A stretch of 64,000 bases of DNA from Calothrix sp. CSU_2_0 (lineage in GTDB: Bacteria; Cyanobacteriota; Cyanobacteriia; Cyanobacteriales; Nostocaceae). The notes beneath the pieces are model-generated. The model worked only from the letters and a program-made list of their open reading frames with translations. It had not been told where the DNA came from and did no database searches. This document shows positions 62,934-64,000 of this stretch, in pieces. Both the position numbers and the translations under genes were made by a program. Positions within the stretch are counted from its first letter, which is position 1; each line of letters begins with the position of its first letter. The stretch spans positions 1-64,000 of the forward strand of contig JAAUPE010000005.1 of NCBI GenBank assembly GCA_012034595.1, given 5' to 3'.

Positions 62934-63446
62934 ATGAGAGAAAATAACAGCCAGCGAGTACGAATATGGGCAATGCTGTGTCATCTCTCAGCTTTAATAT
63001 GGATACCATTAGTTTGCTTATTTTTGATTGGAATTCCTTTGTATATACCTTTTTTAAATATTGTTGCTCCCTTAACAGTTTGGCATTTCAAAAAAAAATT
63101 AAATCCTTGGATTGATTTTCAAGGTCGAGAATCCCTCAATTTTCAGCTTTCACTTGCAATATATAATTTAATTATTATTCTTCTCTTAGTACTAGTTTTT
63201 TTGATAACTTGTGCGATACCTGCGGTAAGCTACCCTGCGGGAACGCTAAGAGCGAACGCTAACGCAATTGCCGGAGCTATTCGTAGTCATCAAATCAAAA
63301 CTATATTTCAAGCAATAATTATCATCATCGCGATCGCAAATTATTTAATAATGATGTTGCAGCTAATTTTCGTCAGCATCGCTGCGATAAAATCCTATCG
63401 AGGGAAATACTATCGCTATCCTCTGACAATTCGCTTTTTACGGTAG
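62934..63446 (+). CDS. DUF4870 domain-containing membrane protein
   Basis: MLCHLSALIWIPLVCLFLIGIPLYIPFLNIVAPLTVWHFKKKLNPWIDFQGRESLNFQLSLAIY. Confidence 0.88.
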   Translation: MRENNSQRVRIWAMLCHLSALIWIPLVCLFLIGIPLYIPFLNIVAPLTVWHFKKKLNPWIDFQGRESLNFQLSLAIYNLIIILLLVLVFLITCAIPAVSYPAGTLRANANAIAGAIRSHQIKTIFQAIIIIIAIANYLIMMLQLIFVSIAAIKSYRGKYYRYPLTIRFLR

Positions 63447-63475
63447 GATAAAACAGGAAATTTAGGATTGTTATA

Positions 63476-64000
63476 TGGATCGGGGTAAAATTGGTGTTGC
63501 GGTTATCGGTACAGGTTTTGGTCAAAAAGTCCACATTCCTAGTTTCCAGGAACACAATCGTACAGAAGTAGTGGCAGTTTACCACCGCGATTTGGAAACC
63601 GCAAAAAAAATTGCGATCGTCAACAATATCCCACTAGCTAGCGATAATTTTACAGAAATTATCAATCTACCAGAAGTTCAAGCTGTCAGCATATCTACAC
63701 CACCATTTCTACATTATGAAATGGCAAAAGCAGCGCTCAATGCAGGTAAACATTTATTATTAGAAAAGCCAGTTGCATTAAATGTCAGCGAAGCAAAAGA
63801 ACTTTATCAAATTGCACAAAAAAAAGCTGTTGTCGCAACTGTAGATTTTGAATTTCGTTGTGTTCCCGGATGGCAGTTATTTTCCGAGTTATTAGCAACA
63901 GGATATGTGGGAAATAAACGATTAATTAGAATTGATTGGTTAGGTGCTTCCCGTGCAGATATATCCCGTCCTTGGAACTGGTATTCATCCAAAGAAAAAG
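63476..64000 (+). CDS. Gfo/Idh/MocA family oxidoreductase, N-terminal part (runs off right edge)
   Basis: MDRGKIGVAVIGTGFGQKVHIPSFQEHNRTEVVAVYHRDLETAKKIA...VSISTPPFLHYEMAKAALNAGKHLLLEKPVALN; absent from ORF track because no stop in window. Confidence 0.95.

Noticed and set aside
1-64000. Search for tRNA/rRNA genes and classical defence islands
   Set aside because: No convincing tRNA T-arm/anticodon pattern, rRNA, toxin-antitoxin pair, cas, or complete R-M system recognised by eye; the lone HsdR_N-like gene is not enough to call a defence system.

Overview
64-kb window from a filamentous, probably heterocyst-forming cyanobacterium. The basis is dense HIP1 (GCGATCGC) sites, heptanucleotide STRR arrays, chlB and a devBCA-type exporter. 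Most of it is ordinary chromosome: Ski2-like helicase, rseP, nth, DUF1997, two DUF4079 proteins, ankyrin protein, ComFB-like, M23 peptidase, chlB, ldhA, SLH protein, HtrA protease, rubredoxin, HI0933 flavoprotein, LCP protein, AI-2E transporter, serpin, CHASE4-HAMP-SpoIIE phosphatase, comEC, sigma factor + DUF1822, DUF4870, and a Gfo/Idh/MocA oxidoreductase cut by the right edge. Accessory parts are: the 3' tail of a TnpB (IS605 OrfB) with its right-end hairpin at the left edge; a devBCA operon with an LRV/HEAT-like repeat gene inserted between devB and devC; a chromosomal-looking CyRepA1-type plasmid replication protein beside a solitary HsdR_N-like gene; a polysaccharide cluster (~33.7-47.6 kb); an internally deleted IS with perfect 20-bp TIRs; and a RAYT (Y1 transposase) next to REP-like TCCCCGA palindromes. 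At least six genes (SDR, devC, acyltransferase, GT4, Wzy-like, BY-kinase) carry single-base frameshifts, mostly an apparently missing base in an A/T run. This looks more like systematic sequencing/assembly error than biology, but needs reads to decide. I found no CRISPR array, tRNA or rRNA. No clearly new system is proven. The best leads are the sigma/DUF1822/DUF4870 group, the devB-LRV-devC-devA operon with palindromic TetR-operator candidates, the RAYT-REP pair, and the CyRepA1/HsdR_N island.
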